Part shown: one piece after another, positions 11,525 to 23,470 of the stretch
How positions within the stretch are numbered: the first letter of the stretch is position 1
How the letters are laid out: the number at the start of each line of letters is the position of its first letter
NCBI GenBank assembly: GCA_933207985.1
Contig: OW240917.1
Coordinates: forward strand, 242,957,074-243,021,073
Reading direction: 5' to 3'
DNA length: 64,000 nt
Source: Pelobates cultripes
Taxonomy: Eukaryota > Chordata > Amphibia > Anura > Pelobatidae
Translations under genes and position numbers: made by a program
The notes under the pieces: model-generated
Seen by the model: only the letters and a program-made list of their open reading frames with translations
Databases searched by the model: none
What the model was told of the DNA's origin: nothing

Positions 11525-12560
11525 GGGGGGCAGAGCCGGGCAGACGTGTCTCGGAAGAGCTCCTGAATTTTAAGCAATAATCTGAGGATTTCTGCCCAAA
11601 ATCGACTGGGAAAAATAAGCAATAAGGCACTTATCCTTGCAAGCGGTAACGGAGCCCAGCATCAGCAGACATACTGAACCCTAAGCGACTGATACCCCGG
11701 AGAGTAGGATGTCTGCCCTGCAGCCTGGTGAGCCAAGGAGAAGCGGCCGATCTCACATTGGGGACCTTCCAGAAAGCAGCGGATGAGACCACCCAGAGTC
11801 CCGTATGGACCCGCAGGGGATATCCCAGTCCCAGAGGCAACCCAGGGCTACACAGCGGACTATAGCCACAATATTCCGCCCGAGTACTGGAGAAAGCCAA
11901 GCACTACAAAATTAACATCCAGATTGCCTTGTTACCATAAGTTGACCAGGTGTCTCCTTTTTGTTTCTGACTGTTCTCTTCTTCCTCGTCTATCCTACTT
12001 CATTCTGTTCATCTATCAGGAGCATTGTATGCTCCATATCTAAAGCCTGTACACCACAAGAGTACCATTGATATGCATATCATCATTCGGCCTGCATTTA
12101 ATGTGTTTTATTAATCTTAATGCTACAGCTTAGAATCAACATACGTGCGACTTATTATAGCCTGTAGTTTAAAGTTAGTGTAGTACCTGTAGTACTCACT
12201 TGAATTTTTACATATGCATAATCTGTGATGTCAACGGATCAGCTAATATGCTGACCAAGCCTAATTATAGTTCAAGCCTACTCTTTAAAGTCGGTTACTT
12301 AAGTGGAATATAATAGAATTCATGTGGTCAGACGTGATTGTATTGCCTGTTGTTTAGACTGTTTTTAATATGTCATAAAATAGTGAAAAGTCCTGCTGTA
12401 TCTTAATCTTACTAAAATTAACTCTAAAAATGTGCAAGAACTCTTATATAACTCACCATACTTAATGTCTGAAAAAAGCATGGGGATTGCCTTTGGGGTA
12501 CCGCATGCACGTTTTGTTACGTTTATATGCACTACAAAAATAAAGAATTAAAAAAAAAAT
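11525..12560 (+). mobile_element. L1-like retrocopy, internally deleted
   Basis: A 1036-bp insertion flanked by a perfect 16-bp duplication (11509-11524 and 12561-12576, ending AAAAAGGT). The left end is GC-rich (GGGGGGCAGAGCCGGG), as in LINE 5' leaders. The right end has AATAAA (about 12538) followed by an A-rich tail. No reverse transcriptase or endonuclease frame is present, although both ends look intact, so nearly the whole coding part is missing. The 60-90 codon frames at 11631-12043 have no domain. The L1 label is by resemblance; a long SINE-like retroposon is the alternative. Confidence 0.65.
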
Positions 12561-12576
12561 TAAAAAATAAAAAGGT

Positions 12577-14639
12577 AACCACAAATACGAGTCTCATTAT
12601 GCTGTTTACTAGAGCTAAGTGCAATTGTTGGATCTTCTACATACTATTTGGACTAATATATCTTGCCCACAATCACTTTATATCATAACATACTGTAGTG
12701 TTAATGTTTATGTTTAAACATAGAAAAGCTGAGTATTGCGTATGTATGAAATACTCACACTGACTGTGTTGGACTGCTGTGGGACTACATTGTCTCAGTA
12801 TATTTCCTATGCAACAAGGGTGACAAAAAGGCAGAGCTACCTTTGTCAAGCCTTCTCAAGCTCCTAGCCGTGACAAGTAAAGGGTGATGGGAAAAAGGCT
12901 CTGTCTAGGCAGTATCCCGAGGGCTCCTTGTACCTGAAGCACCAGAAGCTGAAGAGGACCATACGAAAGAGCAATGGCAGTGCCCTTGAAGGATAGGTTC
13001 TGGTAGGTATAACTCACCTGCACCCGCACCCCTAGGCAACCAGACACCTAGCAGCTTAGTCACGTCTCAGGATCTTTCCAAGTTATGACCGAGTGCTTGA
13101 ATGGTCTTGTATTGGCGTTCCACCAGTTTCATATATGTAATGTTTTCAGTTCAATCTTGATTAGTAAAACCAAAAACCTTAACTGCACCTCAATGTACTC
13201 AATATTTGTTTTATGTCACTTCAAGGGAAACTCTTTCATTATTTAATTAATTTTATGGTTTTTTTGTATTGTCAGTATTAATACAATTCTCTTTAGTCAG
13301 ATAGAAAATTGAAGCACTGTAAAGATTACATTAACTTTTAACCAGAATTTTACTGATATGATGCCAGTAACAAACACCATTATTATAACGATTTATTAAT
13401 TATTGAAATATTGTATGGATGGAGGAATGAGGGAATAAAGGACTAACATAAACAGAATTCCCTCCAGGGAGCTCAATCTGTCTTTGGACTTCAGCTTCTC
13501 TGAGTTTTGATAGGTGGCCGAAGCTTGTATCACTCAAGTCTACTGCAAGTGGAAAGATATGATAAGATTAAAATATCATGCACACGATGACAAAGGCAAA
13601 ACTGTTATCTTGTGACAAGGAAAAGTTTAAGCAGAAGCTTGTAAGAAATTACTCAACCTTACTTTCAGCAGGCTACAATCAAGCTTCGGCGATGTTGTCG
13701 ATCTGAAGACAAGATTTGTGAAGTCTGCAAATGTTGAATACAAATGACATCTGTGCAGCACTCTTTGACTGCTCTGACTAATTTATCAAAATCTACAAAA
13801 TACCAGTGGCGTGTTCTCAAAATAGCTCTGCCTGCAGTCAAATGTCTCACCAGGGAGATAGAGGACATGGTTAGAAATACATCAAGCAAAGAATTGTTAC
13901 CCTTCGTGGTTTGACCACAATTGCCCCCCAAAAAAGAGAAAAAGTTCCAAGCCCCGAATAAAATTCTTTATAATTTGTTAAGGATAAGCTGTGCATCAGT
14001 TATGAAATAAAAAATGTTATTCTAGTTTTTTTTTTATATCTTGTATGATGCAGATAAAAAAAATGTGAAAAGTGAATACTCACAAACCAGGAGCCTGAAA
14101 TAAGGCTCAAATAGAATCGCTATGTCAAACTCCACAGCCACTTACAATAACATAAAGATCTAACAGGTGTCGTAAAGTGTTAATCTGTGCAGCAAAGTGG
14201 AGGGGATAAACCAGGAGATGTTAACAGGTAATAAGGGCAATCCAAACGCACAAAGTAAAAGTCCAAACCCAAAGCGTGTTCCTGATTGATCAAGCAAGTT
14301 TTAATAAAGGGTTAATCCAATACTCAATTCCTAGTAATCATACAGAGTAGATAAGAGTTGTCCAAGAAGCGTGTCCGTAATAAAAGCCAGAAGTCGAATC
14401 CAGGAGAGCAGAATGGTTTTACGTTGTAGCAGAAGCAGATGAAGTATCACCAGATTTGATGTTTAAATGGAGGGGCCCAGAAAAGCCATGCCTGCAAGGA
14501 AAGTTATGGGTTCGAGCAGCAAGGGATTTAGACACACTCACAGTGCAAGGAATCACTAAATGTCCATGTTTAATGAGGCAAACAATGCATCTGTCAGTGA
14601 TTGACATTTAAAGTGAAACACACATGTATTAATTTAAAG
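12577..14639. other. No gene; unrecognised
   Basis: No recognised repeat. A minus-strand frame of 88 codons (13665-13931) and one of 63 codons (12856-13047) match no family I know and have no supporting context. The stretch 14060-14600 has a retroelement feel (AAGTCCAAACCC, CCAAGAAGCGTGTCC) but nothing decisive. Confidence 0.45.
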
Positions 14640-16011
14640 AGAAAAAAAACATTCCGATATCAGAATTTCACAGAATCCCTCACAACAGCAAAAACAGCAA
14701 AATATGTGTTATCACAAGCACACCTGATGCAAGTAATTAAGGGCTTCATTAGTTGCACAAGGTGTTTTTGAGCTGGAATACTTGAAATACCTAAACTGGC
14801 TAGGGGTTTGTTGAGTGTCACGTTAGAATGCATGTTAGAAATATGGCTAAGTCAAAAAATTTGAGATGTTAAGAGACGAGAACAACATTCTTCACAAACA
14901 AGGAACAGGATACGAAAAGATAGCAAAGACACTGAATGTGCCTAGACACACTGTTGGAAGCATAGTTTGCAAGTTCAAAGTTGAAGGAACAGTGGTTACA
15001 CTACCTGGACGGGGCAGAAAAAGAAAGATATCAATGGCTGCATCCAGATTTCTGAGAAGGCAGGTTATGAAAAACCTTTGAGTGACTGCAAAAGACCTGC
15101 AGCAAGACTTGGTGGCAACAAGTTTCAGTGAGAACAGTAAGCCACGTACTAAACGCAGAAGATTTCCGTGCCAGAACTCAAAGACACACAACACTACTGG
15201 CACAAAAGAAAAGTAGGCTCCAATTTGCTCAAAATTATATAAATCAGCCACCGAGGTTTTTGGATTCTGTTCTGTGCAGCGATGAAGCAAATCTGGACCT
15301 TTTCGGCCCAATGGATCAGCGGTCTATCTGGAGGAAGAAGAATGCTGAAAAGAACACTCTGCCTACAGATATGAATGGTGATGCCTTGGTGGAAACCTGC
15401 AGCATGTGAAAGGCAAGATGGATTCATTGAAGTATCAAGTAATCCTACGAGAAAACATCATGCCGTCTTTGAGGAAGCTGAAGCTTGGGCGTCACTGGAC
15501 ATGACAAGGATCCAAAGCATACCTCGAATTCCACCAAGGCTTGGTTGCAAAAAAATCCTGGAAAATTCTACAGTGGCAATCACAGTCACCTGACTAAAAG
15601 TCCATATAAAATCTCTGGTGGGCTTTTGAGAAGGTGTGTGCAGCACGTAAACCCAAGAATATCACTGAACTGGATGTCAATGCTCATGAGCAATGAGCTA
15701 AGATTCCTCAGGAACGTTGCCACAACCTGGTGTCTGGCTATGCATCTCGTTTACAGCAGGTCATAACAGTAAAAGAGTGTTCTACTAAGTTCTAAAGATG
15801 CGTGCCATGAAGGGTTTGAATCATTTTAACACTGGAGGTCATTATAAGTTGCATTTGCAGTTGAATTTCAGAAAACCATTTCAAGCATTCGTTGTTTTGA
15901 GCTATTTCAATTGCTTATGTTTGATTTGTTCATTGCAAACAGCTGGAAGTCTGTACATTTTGACAATAAACCTGATTTTCAATGAGGGTTGAATAGTTTT
16001 GATTACAACTG
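14640..16011 (+). mobile_element. Tc1-like transposon, decayed
   Basis: Encloses a broken Tc1 transposase. The right end reads GGTTGAATAGTTTTGATTAC then AACTG, followed by a TA dinucleotide (16012-16013), as expected for Tc1. I could not find the matching left inverted repeat, so the left limit is approximate and may be truncated. A T2 MITE begins 20 bp downstream. Confidence 0.75.
14843..15770 (+). pseudogene. Tc1-family transposase, broken
   Basis: The family enzyme excises and pastes the element: an N-terminal paired-like helix-turn-helix pair binds the inverted repeats and a DDE domain cuts DNA. The likely original start is ATG 14843, followed by an in-frame stop and a frame change near 14866. 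From there KIAKTLNVPRHTVGSI shows the helix-turn-helix. A TGA at 15079-15081 and further frame changes follow. The first catalytic Asp is in CSDEANLDLFG (near 15277) and the second in HDKDPKHTS (near 15500). The position of the catalytic Glu is a stop: TAA at 15607-15609, between an Ile codon and AATCTCTGG (Asn-Leu-Trp). Non-functional. Confidence 0.85.
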
Positions 16012-16030
16012 TATGGCCAAAATAGCTAAA

Positions 16031-16583
16031 TTAAAGGGACACTATAGTCACCTGAACAACTTTAGCTTAATGAAGCAGTTTTGGTGTATAGAACATGCAC
16101 CTGCAGCCTCACTGCTCAATCCTCTGCCATTTAGGAGTTAAATCCCTTTGTTTATGAACCCTAGTCACACCTCCCTGCATGTGACTTGCACAACCTTCCA
16201 TAAACACTTCCTGTAAAGAGAGCCCTATTTAGGCTTTTTTATTTCAAGTTCTGTTTAATTAAGATTTTCTTATCCCCTGCTATGTTAATAGCTTGCTAGA
16301 CCCTGCAAGAGCCTCCTGTGTGTGATTGAAGTTAAATTTAGAGATTGAGATACAATTATTTAAGGTAAATTACATCTGTTTGAAAGTGAAACCAGTTTTT
16401 TTTTCATGCAGGCTCTGTCAATCATAGCCAGGGGAGGTGTGGCCAGGGCTGCATAAACAGAAACAAAGTGTTTTAACTCCTAAATGACAGTGAATTGAGC
16501 AGTGAAATTGCAGGGGAATGATCTATACACTAAAACTGCTTTACTTAGCTAAAGTAATTTAGGTGACTATAGTGTTCCTTTAA
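16031..16583 (+). mobile_element. T2/Kolobok-type MITE, complete
   Basis: 553 bp from TTAAAGGGACACTATAGTCA to GACTATAGTGTTCCTTTAA, with TTAA at both borders. The inverted ends extend through CACCTGAACAACTTTAGCTT against AGCTAAAGTAATTTAGGTG. No coding capacity; mobilisation would need a Kolobok transposase in trans. Nearly identical to 17414-17968 in the same orientation. Confidence 0.9.
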
Positions 16584-16689
16584 AACGCTTCACCAGGTCA
16601 GCTGTTTTTGTTTTGTTTGTTTTTTTACTAGTTTTGCCTGATATTTTACATTTGCTTTGAAATCTCAACTATTTACACTTTAGTGAATA

Positions 16690-16840
16690 ACTATGAAAAA
16701 TCTATCTAAGCCCTTATCAGATGTAGCCCACTAGCATTCTACTACTTTGGGATCAACGGCCAAAAACAGATGTGAGAGGCTGAACTTGATGGACGCATAT
16801 CTCTTGCTAGCTATATAACTATGTTTGTAATATCTAATGA
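16690..16840 (+). repeat. Retroposon 3' fragment
   Basis: Contains GAGGCTGAACTTGATGGACG followed by CATATCTCTTGCTAGCTATA, a phrase typical of dispersed frog retroposon 3' ends (GGTTGAACTTGATGGAC-like). Boundaries unclear. Confidence 0.5.
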
Positions 16841-17413
16841 GGGAACTGTATTTTTAGCAAATGTCCAAGAAGGAACACCTAATAATAGTAGATCATTACC
16901 ATTACCTTCCATGCATCAATAAATACCAGTTATTCCAATTTATTTTTTTATAAAGATACATAATGGCCCGGTGACAAATTACACACCCTTCTTCCACAGT
17001 GGATTTACTACAATTTTAAAATATAAAATGCCTTCGATTGTAGGTTATGGAGTCCGAATGGTGAATTATTCAAGGCTGGAGGATGTGTAAATTATATTTA
17101 TTGGACACTGTGCTTAGTAAGGCTGTCTTTTGGCAGTCTGCCAAGAGTGGTCGACCGTGAGATGGTAGAAGGGCACCCAGAGCAGAGAATAAATGAGCCA
17201 TATCTTTTGGCACTCCAGCTGTTATAGACTCCATTTTCATTGATGTCCTGTCAATCAGCTATGCCATTTAAAAAGGTAAGTATCTATGGAAAATATCTAA
17301 AAAATAAAAATAAAATAGTAGTAATAACACAACTAATAATAATAATAAAAATAATAGTAATATTTATAATGAAAATACTAATTTGAAGTTTCTGCATTTT
17401 TTTTTTTTTTTAA
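16841..17413. other. No gene; AT-rich with AAT microsatellite
   Basis: Unrecognised sequence with an imperfect AAT/TAA run at about 17318-17365 and a T-run just before the next MITE. Confidence 0.5.
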
Positions 17414-17968
17414 TTAAAGGGACACTATAGTCACCTGAACAACTTTAGCTTAATGAAGCAATTTTGGTGTATAGAACATGCCCCTGCAGCCTCACTGCTC
17501 AATCCTCTGCCATTTAGGAGTTAAATCCCTTTGTTTATGAACCCTAGTCACACCTCCCTGCATGTGACTTGCACAGCCTTCCATAAACACTTCCTGTAAA
17601 GAGAGCCCTATTTAGGCTTTCTTTATTGCAAGTTCTGTTTAATTAAGATTTTCTTATCCCCTGCTATGTTAATAGCTTGCTAGACCCTGCAAGAGCCTCC
17701 TGTATGTGATTAAAGTTCAATTTAGAGATTGAGATACAATTATTTAAGGTAAATTACATCTGTTTGAAAGTGAAACCAGTTTGTTTTTTCATGCAGGCTC
17801 TGTCAATCATAGCCAGGGGAGGTGTGGCTAGGGCTGCATAAACAGAAACAAAGTGATTTAACTCCTAAATGACAGTGAATTGAGCAGTGAAATTGTAGGG
17901 GAATGATCTATACACTAAAACTGCTTCATTTAGCTAAAGTAATTTAGGTGACTATAGTGTTCCTTTAA
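17414..17968 (+). mobile_element. T2/Kolobok-type MITE, complete
   Basis: 555 bp bounded by TTAA, with the same ends and interior as 16031-16583. Differences are scattered single bases and a few indels, pointing to fairly recent amplification. A third, 5'-truncated copy lies at 36331-36826. Confidence 0.9.
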
Positions 17969-18286
17969 CATATAGGATAATATAGCCCATATTTATACAA
18001 ATTAAATATTTATTTCCTGTTCAAAGATACTGAAGACCCACTTCAGGCATTTTGTCATAATATATTAACTTTTACAGCCTCAGTTGAAAGGGTCCTCCAT
18101 GTGCCAACAACAACAGAAACAAAAATCACTGACATATGAACATTTTTACCATGATTGTAGATGCCAATAGATATTTATCAATGAGTTTTGATAATTGTAC
18201 TGTAAACTAGCTTAGGCCGTTATTATTAATGTATCTTTGTCACACTTTCTACATCAAATAATTAATTTACCAAGTTACCTTTACAT

Positions 18287-18442
18287 AGACTGTAAGCTCG
18301 TTTGAGCAGGGTCCTCTTCAATCTATCGTTCCTGTAAGTTTTCTTGTCAATGTCCTATTTATAGTTAAATCCCCCTCTCATAATATTGTAAAGCGCTACG
18401 GAATCTGTTGGCGCCATATAAATGATAATAAAAACTTAAAGC
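18287..18442 (+). mobile_element. L2-type LINE 3' tail
   Basis: Begins AGACTGTAAGCTCGTTTGAG and ends with AAGCGCTACGGAATCTG then TTGGCGCCATATAAATGATA plus an A/T tail. The same tail ends the longer L2 copy at 28590-29155, and on the minus strand that at 57465-58880. Only the 3' untranslated tail survives. Confidence 0.8.
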
Positions 18443-18639
18443 TTTAAAATTTAAAAAAAAAAACGTTCAACCAGAACCAGATCTTTCACTCCATGCCCGT
18501 CTTTGCAAAGATATTTTCTACTAGCCAGTTAAAAATTCAAGCCTACAAATGTGTTGATAATTTGAGATAACATATTGGCAGAACACAACTCAAATTCTTT
18601 CATCTGTCTTGGGATAATGGGAGATGCTAACGTTGCACT

Positions 18640-18717
18640 TTAACCCCTTAAGGACCAAACTTCTGGAATAAAAGGGAATCATGACATGTCACACGTCATG
18701 TGTCCTTAAGGGATTAA
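18640..18717. mobile_element. 78-bp palindromic MITE, copy 1
   Basis: TTAACCCCTTAAGGACC at the left mirrors TGTCCTTAAGGGATTAA at the right, and the centre CATGTCACACGTCATG is also symmetrical. Copy 2 at 37332-37409 is the same length and nearly identical. Confidence 0.85.
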
Positions 18718-19004
18718 AGACTAAATCCTATGACAACGCATTTGGTAGCAGGAATTGAATAGGAGTCTGTTACGAATGCAATGTTGCAGAAATATCTGCA
18801 GGATCAATATTAATATTTAAAAACACTTAGTCAGGAAATAAAATGTATGTGCTCCACACCATGAATTTAAATATACTATCAAAGATGTGAATTTTTATTC
18901 AACAAAGAGTTTAGCATAGAGTGATGTAACTTTTTTTATAGGGCTAGAAAATCGTTTTTATAGCACGACATAATATTTATTTTGTATTCAGAAGCTTAGC
19001 ATTT
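18718..19004. other. No gene; AT-rich
   Basis: Nothing recognised. Confidence 0.5.
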
Positions 19005-19250
19005 AGGCCTCAATGCAATATTGTTTGCCACGTTTGAAAACAATTCAATAATTTTGGCTAAACTTTTAAAAGGATTTAATATTATGAAAAATAATTAAAT
19101 TGTGGAATATTTTAATATTTTTTGCTATATTTATATTTTTATATATTTTGATACATTGAAAGAAATTCATATTCAAATTAAAAGTTTATCCAAAAATATG
19201 ATATCATTTGGAAGGTTTATCCAACAATATTAAATCAAGGCTTTAGTCCT
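19005..19250. repeat. AT-rich palindromic repeat family
   Basis: CAATTCAATAATTTTGGCTA then AACTTTTAAAAGGATTTAAT on the left is echoed in inverse on the right by AAGTTTATCCAAAAATATGA and GGAAGGTTTATCCAACAATA. Related copies: 8489-8648, 50670-50940, 51840-52065 and a stub at 57325-57370. Confidence 0.6.
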
Positions 19251-19924
19251 TTATCACTTCATTTTTATTTTTTTCATTAGTCTCAAACTCCAGTAACGTA
19301 TATTCATATCCAAACTTATTTGAATATTCCCTGGCTTTTTAGACATGGTATTCATAAAGATATATCCATCATAAGAAACAAAGGAGAATTCTCATTTCAC
19401 TTGTGTGTTCTGCATAATTACTTATCAGCACTAGTTAGCTCCTTAAACAAACACCGGTAATTGGAACGTGGATTACAGATTGACGGAGAGAGTCGTTTTA
19501 TTAGATTCTGAGCACATTTTTAATCAATGTCTTGGTGCTTTCGTGTAAAAATAATAAATAAGAAGAAATTAACAAATGGGGCAACAGCTTGCAGATCCAA
19601 AGAGAACCCTTACTGTCACTTCGGGGTGAAGAAGGATGTTTTCCCATTTTGTGACTCATTTAGAAATCGCTTTAAATTAGGCTGCAAGCCTTTTTTATGG
19701 ATCGACAGCAATAACCGAGATGCGTGAAGTGGAGGAGTGGGCCTACATTTACAGGTCTTTCTACATGTGTAGACAGGGATCATGCTGCCTTATATAAATT
19801 AAGTCAAAAATCTACTTTATATTCTCATAAGAAGCTTTGAAAGAACGAAAGCACCCATAAACATTGAAAGAGTTATGTTGCTATCAAGAGTAAAATGTTG
19901 CTCTCATCATCATCATTATCGGAC
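19251..19924. other. No gene; unrecognised
   Basis: A 66-codon frame (19527-19727) has no recognisable domain, splice context or homologous look. No repeat copy seen. Confidence 0.5.
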
Positions 19925-20273
19925 TCTGAAATAACCACTACAGTTTGATGGTGCTCCCACAGTGTTAGCAGTTTTAAATTTTTTTAAACTTACCTGCGGT
20001 TCACTGGGTGCAAGTCACCTAATCTTTGAGAAACAAAGTTCTCTGTATTAAGCTATGTCCGGCAGTAAAGGACTTAGCTCACGAGCTGAGAGTGATCGTC
20101 TGATGCCCTCAGCCAATGAGTTGGCACTGCCCTACGGGGCTTAGATCAGAGGAGCTAATGAAAGTTCTTAACAAGAGTTCTCAATAGAAGAAGTAACCAG
20201 AGGTAAGTTTTCAAACCTTTAGCAAACACTTTAGCACACTGTAGTGGTTGTGGTGCTTAGAATGTCCCTTTAA
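19925..20273. mobile_element. TTAAAGG-type MITE, degraded
   Basis: The right end GTAGTGGTTGTGGTGCTTAG then AATGTCCCTTTAA closes on a TTAA. The left inverted counterpart (AATAACCACTACAG) is decayed. Interior phrases (CTCAGCCAATGAG, GGGGCTTAG) match the MITE interior at 37580-37650. Confidence 0.65.
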
Positions 20274-21575
20274 CTGCGACAATCAGGTGGCAGGTAACCA
20301 ACAGGTGGTTTCTCTTTTTTAAACCAAATTTAATTTTTTGACCTGACAAGGTTTAGCATGGTCATCTCAGAGAGAGTTTGGTCCCTCTCCCTCTCCGTCT
20401 CCCTTCCTCTTCTTTAAGGAGTGTAAGATATTGTGTTTTAATTCAGAATTTCCTTAAGCTTGTTGTATTCAAAGAGGCGGGTGTATGCGTAATAGGCTTT
20501 GGCATCTCGGGTCGGACTTCAGCATGCTCAGCAGCCAGGAATCTTTAAATGGATAACACATAGTTTTTTAAAAAATGCTACATTTAAAGAGACAGTGCTA
20601 CCTAGTCTGCTGAGCTTCCATTTCCCACTGAACTGTCCCACTTTCTTCTCTTTTTATTCCAGGAATTTATTTTTTGTTGATAAAGTAATTTTATTGTGGG
20701 CTTTACTTTATTTTTTTTTATTTTTCTTTTCTTTTTTAGAATGGCCCCTTCTCCCATCTCATAATAATAAAATAATGCATAGACAATCTAGTTCAGTATT
20801 ATCTGTACACATCAAGTATTGGACAATAAAATTTATTCCTTACGGAACAAACATTAAAGGTGCCAAGACGTTCCATCTCAATGTCATCTAACTCCTCCTA
20901 GCAATGGTAATATGCATATTTAAGAGAGATCAATATGCAAGGATAATACGCTGCTAGCAATTGCCTGCAGGCTGGGAAGACTGTACGTTAATATCATTCT
21001 GTCGCCTATTTGATGCTTAGTGAGGGTCAGACATTAAAATGGTCACACAGCCATACTACAAAAACTGTCACTACAGAAATCACGCACAGTGACTGTCATT
21101 TGTCACTTAAATGGGACATACACACTGATATTGCAGAGAGAAGTGACAAGACGTAACCGTCATCCTAACGGCATTCCTTCTAAAACTAATATGCTGAAGC
21201 TGAAAATAGAAAGCGGGTATTGTAGAGGTTTTTAAATATGTTCAAAGAGCTGTGACCTAGTGATAGAAGAATGGGTTATAAAAAAAAAAATTACACCCAT
21301 AGTATTCAGTCTTTTATATATTCCAATTGCTGCAAAAAACAAACTGCTTTGAACACGTTCTAATTGTGCTTCAAAGGAACGGATTTCACAATTTTACTGT
21401 TTATGAGTTAATTAATATTTTAGCCCTGAATATCTATCACTGGAAAACAAAAAGGAAGTATTCATGCATATGTGAACTAATGTCACTCTCTTGGGAGCGG
21501 AGAGGATGAAACTGTCTTTCCACTGGATTAGAGGTAAGTAGTCTACGTTGAGGGACTGGGGGGGCGGCTAACTAA
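20274..21575. other. No gene; one possible conserved block
   Basis: A 130-codon frame (20499-20891) is a phenylalanine-rich chance frame over T-runs. The repeat-free patch 20880-21050 contains AATATGCATATTTAAGAG and GGATAATACGC and might be regulatory; no direct proof. Confidence 0.45.
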
Positions 21576-21645
21576 AAAAAGGAACACTCCAACTTTAAAC
21601 TTGAATGTAATTACCGGTATTTGCAACATTGGAATATTCCTTTAA
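21576..21645. mobile_element. Short internally deleted MITE
   Basis: AAAGGAACACTCCAA at the left mirrors TTGGAATATTCCTTTAA at the right, only about 70 bp overall. It looks like a deletion derivative of the TTAAAGGAACACTCC group. Confidence 0.6.
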
Positions 21646-23081
21646 TATATATATTTTTTTTTTCAATGAGCTTCAAAATTCAACATATTTATTTGAGACG
21701 CCGTCAACTTTGGACATAACATCCCTTATCACACATTTACACATGCGGAAATCTGGTTTCTACTGGATGGAAATAGGATCACATTAAAATTCAGCTACCA
21801 AACTCAGCTGTTCTGATCCACAGCATTTCACTTTCCCTTTCGCTATTCCTTAGTTTCCCATTTAGCAAATTAATTGGAATTGTGTAGACAGAGAAAGAAA
21901 TCAAGTACCGTGGCCCTTTTACTACACACTGACCCAACCACAAAGATAAATAATTTCCTGATGAGACGCCCTCAAAACAATATATTAAACCACACGACCC
22001 TTAGCACTAAAATATGACTTTTGTTCGAGAACAGATGTCACTTTTTTTTAGGAGAGCTATTCTACTGTGTTGAGCAGACACAGAAAATGCTTTAAGGCAG
22101 TCCGACATGGACTTGAAGGGCAGACGTCCCTTTGATCCTTAGAAATACGCAAAACAAGTGTATTCCTCACTTAATTCTGCACAGCAACAGCTGGCCTACG
22201 GTCCATCAAACTCTCTCCGGCTCCCGGAGAAATACACAAACAGACACAGCCCTACCCACTAACACATCTGTCAAATCCTGAAACAAAATGTGACATGGAA
22301 AAAAAAAACACAATAGTGTGACACAATATAGAGGACAAAAGAGCTTCAGACTGTAATATACCTAAATCCCTGGATGGGAAAGAGATACAGTAATGAAGAA
22401 ACATACGTCTGAAGTGTTTTTTTTTTTTAGACAAATGGGGCTGTTTTTATTCCCTGAGATGACGGAGAGGAATTTATAGAACAGGAATACATGGCGAGAT
22501 TTTTTTGGCTGATGACGCTTAAACAAACAAAGCTTAAACAAACATTTTTATTTTTGTTTTTTGATAATAACTAATTCCAGTTTAGTTTTTTTTTTTTTTT
22601 TTACGCTCTCTTGCGGAAATATGATTCCGAGAAATGGGGATTGCAATGGAATCATTGGACAGATTTAACATGTCTACAGCAGTGATTTTCTTTTTGGTAA
22701 CATGGTGAAAAAGGAACTGCCATGTTTGTGAATAAGAATACATTTTACGTCATTAGATAAAATTATGTTTAGCCAGTTAATCATATTTTATAAATGGTAC
22801 AGTTTTGTTCTGTGTTTAGATTAATATGGTTTTGCACATTTATCATAAATGCCATCTAACAGGGCACAGATTTTCGCAGTTCACATGGTATATATTGTTC
22901 TGTTCTTGTACTTTAATTCCACCATGTGGAATCAAGGGGAAGTTACTCTGGAAGCCTATCCAGCAGAGTTCCAAAAATCTGGAAAACACCTACAGAAAAT
23001 ATCAAATATACAACAAGTCTAGACCTTCCAAAAAATATCTGCATCCATCTTCAGCGAAAGATCCTCTGCAGTTATGTTCTA
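21646..23081. other. No gene; AT-rich
   Basis: Poly-T runs (for example 22577-22600) and short chance frames. No repeat copy or gene recognised. Confidence 0.5.
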
Positions 23082-23470
23082 TTGTATAAAGAAACATAGA
23101 ATGTGACGGCAGATTAAAACCATTAAGCCCATCTAGTCTGTCCAATTTTCGAAATACTTTCATTAGTACCTGGCCTTATCTTATAGTTAGGATAGCCTTA
23201 TGCCTACCCCACACATGCTTAAACTCCTTTACTGTGTTAACCTCTACCACTTCAGCTGGAAGGCTATTCCATGCATCCACTACCCTCTCAGTAAAGTAAT
23301 ACTTCCTGATATTATTTTTAAACCTTTGCCCCTTTAATTTAAGACTTTGTCCTCTTGTTGTGGTAGTTTTTCTTCTTTTAAATATAGTCTCCTCCTTTAC
23401 TGTGTTGATTCCTTTTATGTATTTAAATGTTTCTATCATATCCCCCCGGCCTCTTCTTTGAATGTTAAAT
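23082..23470 (-). pseudogene. CR1-type LINE reverse transcriptase 3' end
   Basis: The minus strand encodes, from GDMIETFKYIKGINTVKEET to VVDAWNSLPAEVVEVNTVKE and a stop near 23176, the extreme C-terminus of a CR1-superfamily ORF2 protein. Such proteins reverse-transcribe the element's RNA at the target site. The 3' end lies near 23085 (on the plus strand ACATAGAATGTGACGGCAGA). It lacks everything upstream, a typical 5' truncation. The same protein end occurs at 43485-43860 and 50966-51830. Confidence 0.85.

Noticed and set aside
13665..13931. 88-codon minus-strand frame
   Set aside because: Not low complexity, but no recognisable family or supporting signal; left unassigned.
14892..15427. 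Minus-strand frames of 139 and 77 codons
   Set aside because: Antisense shadows of the Tc1 transposase pseudogene.
20499..20891. 130-codon frame
   Set aside because: T-run derived, no domain or splice context.
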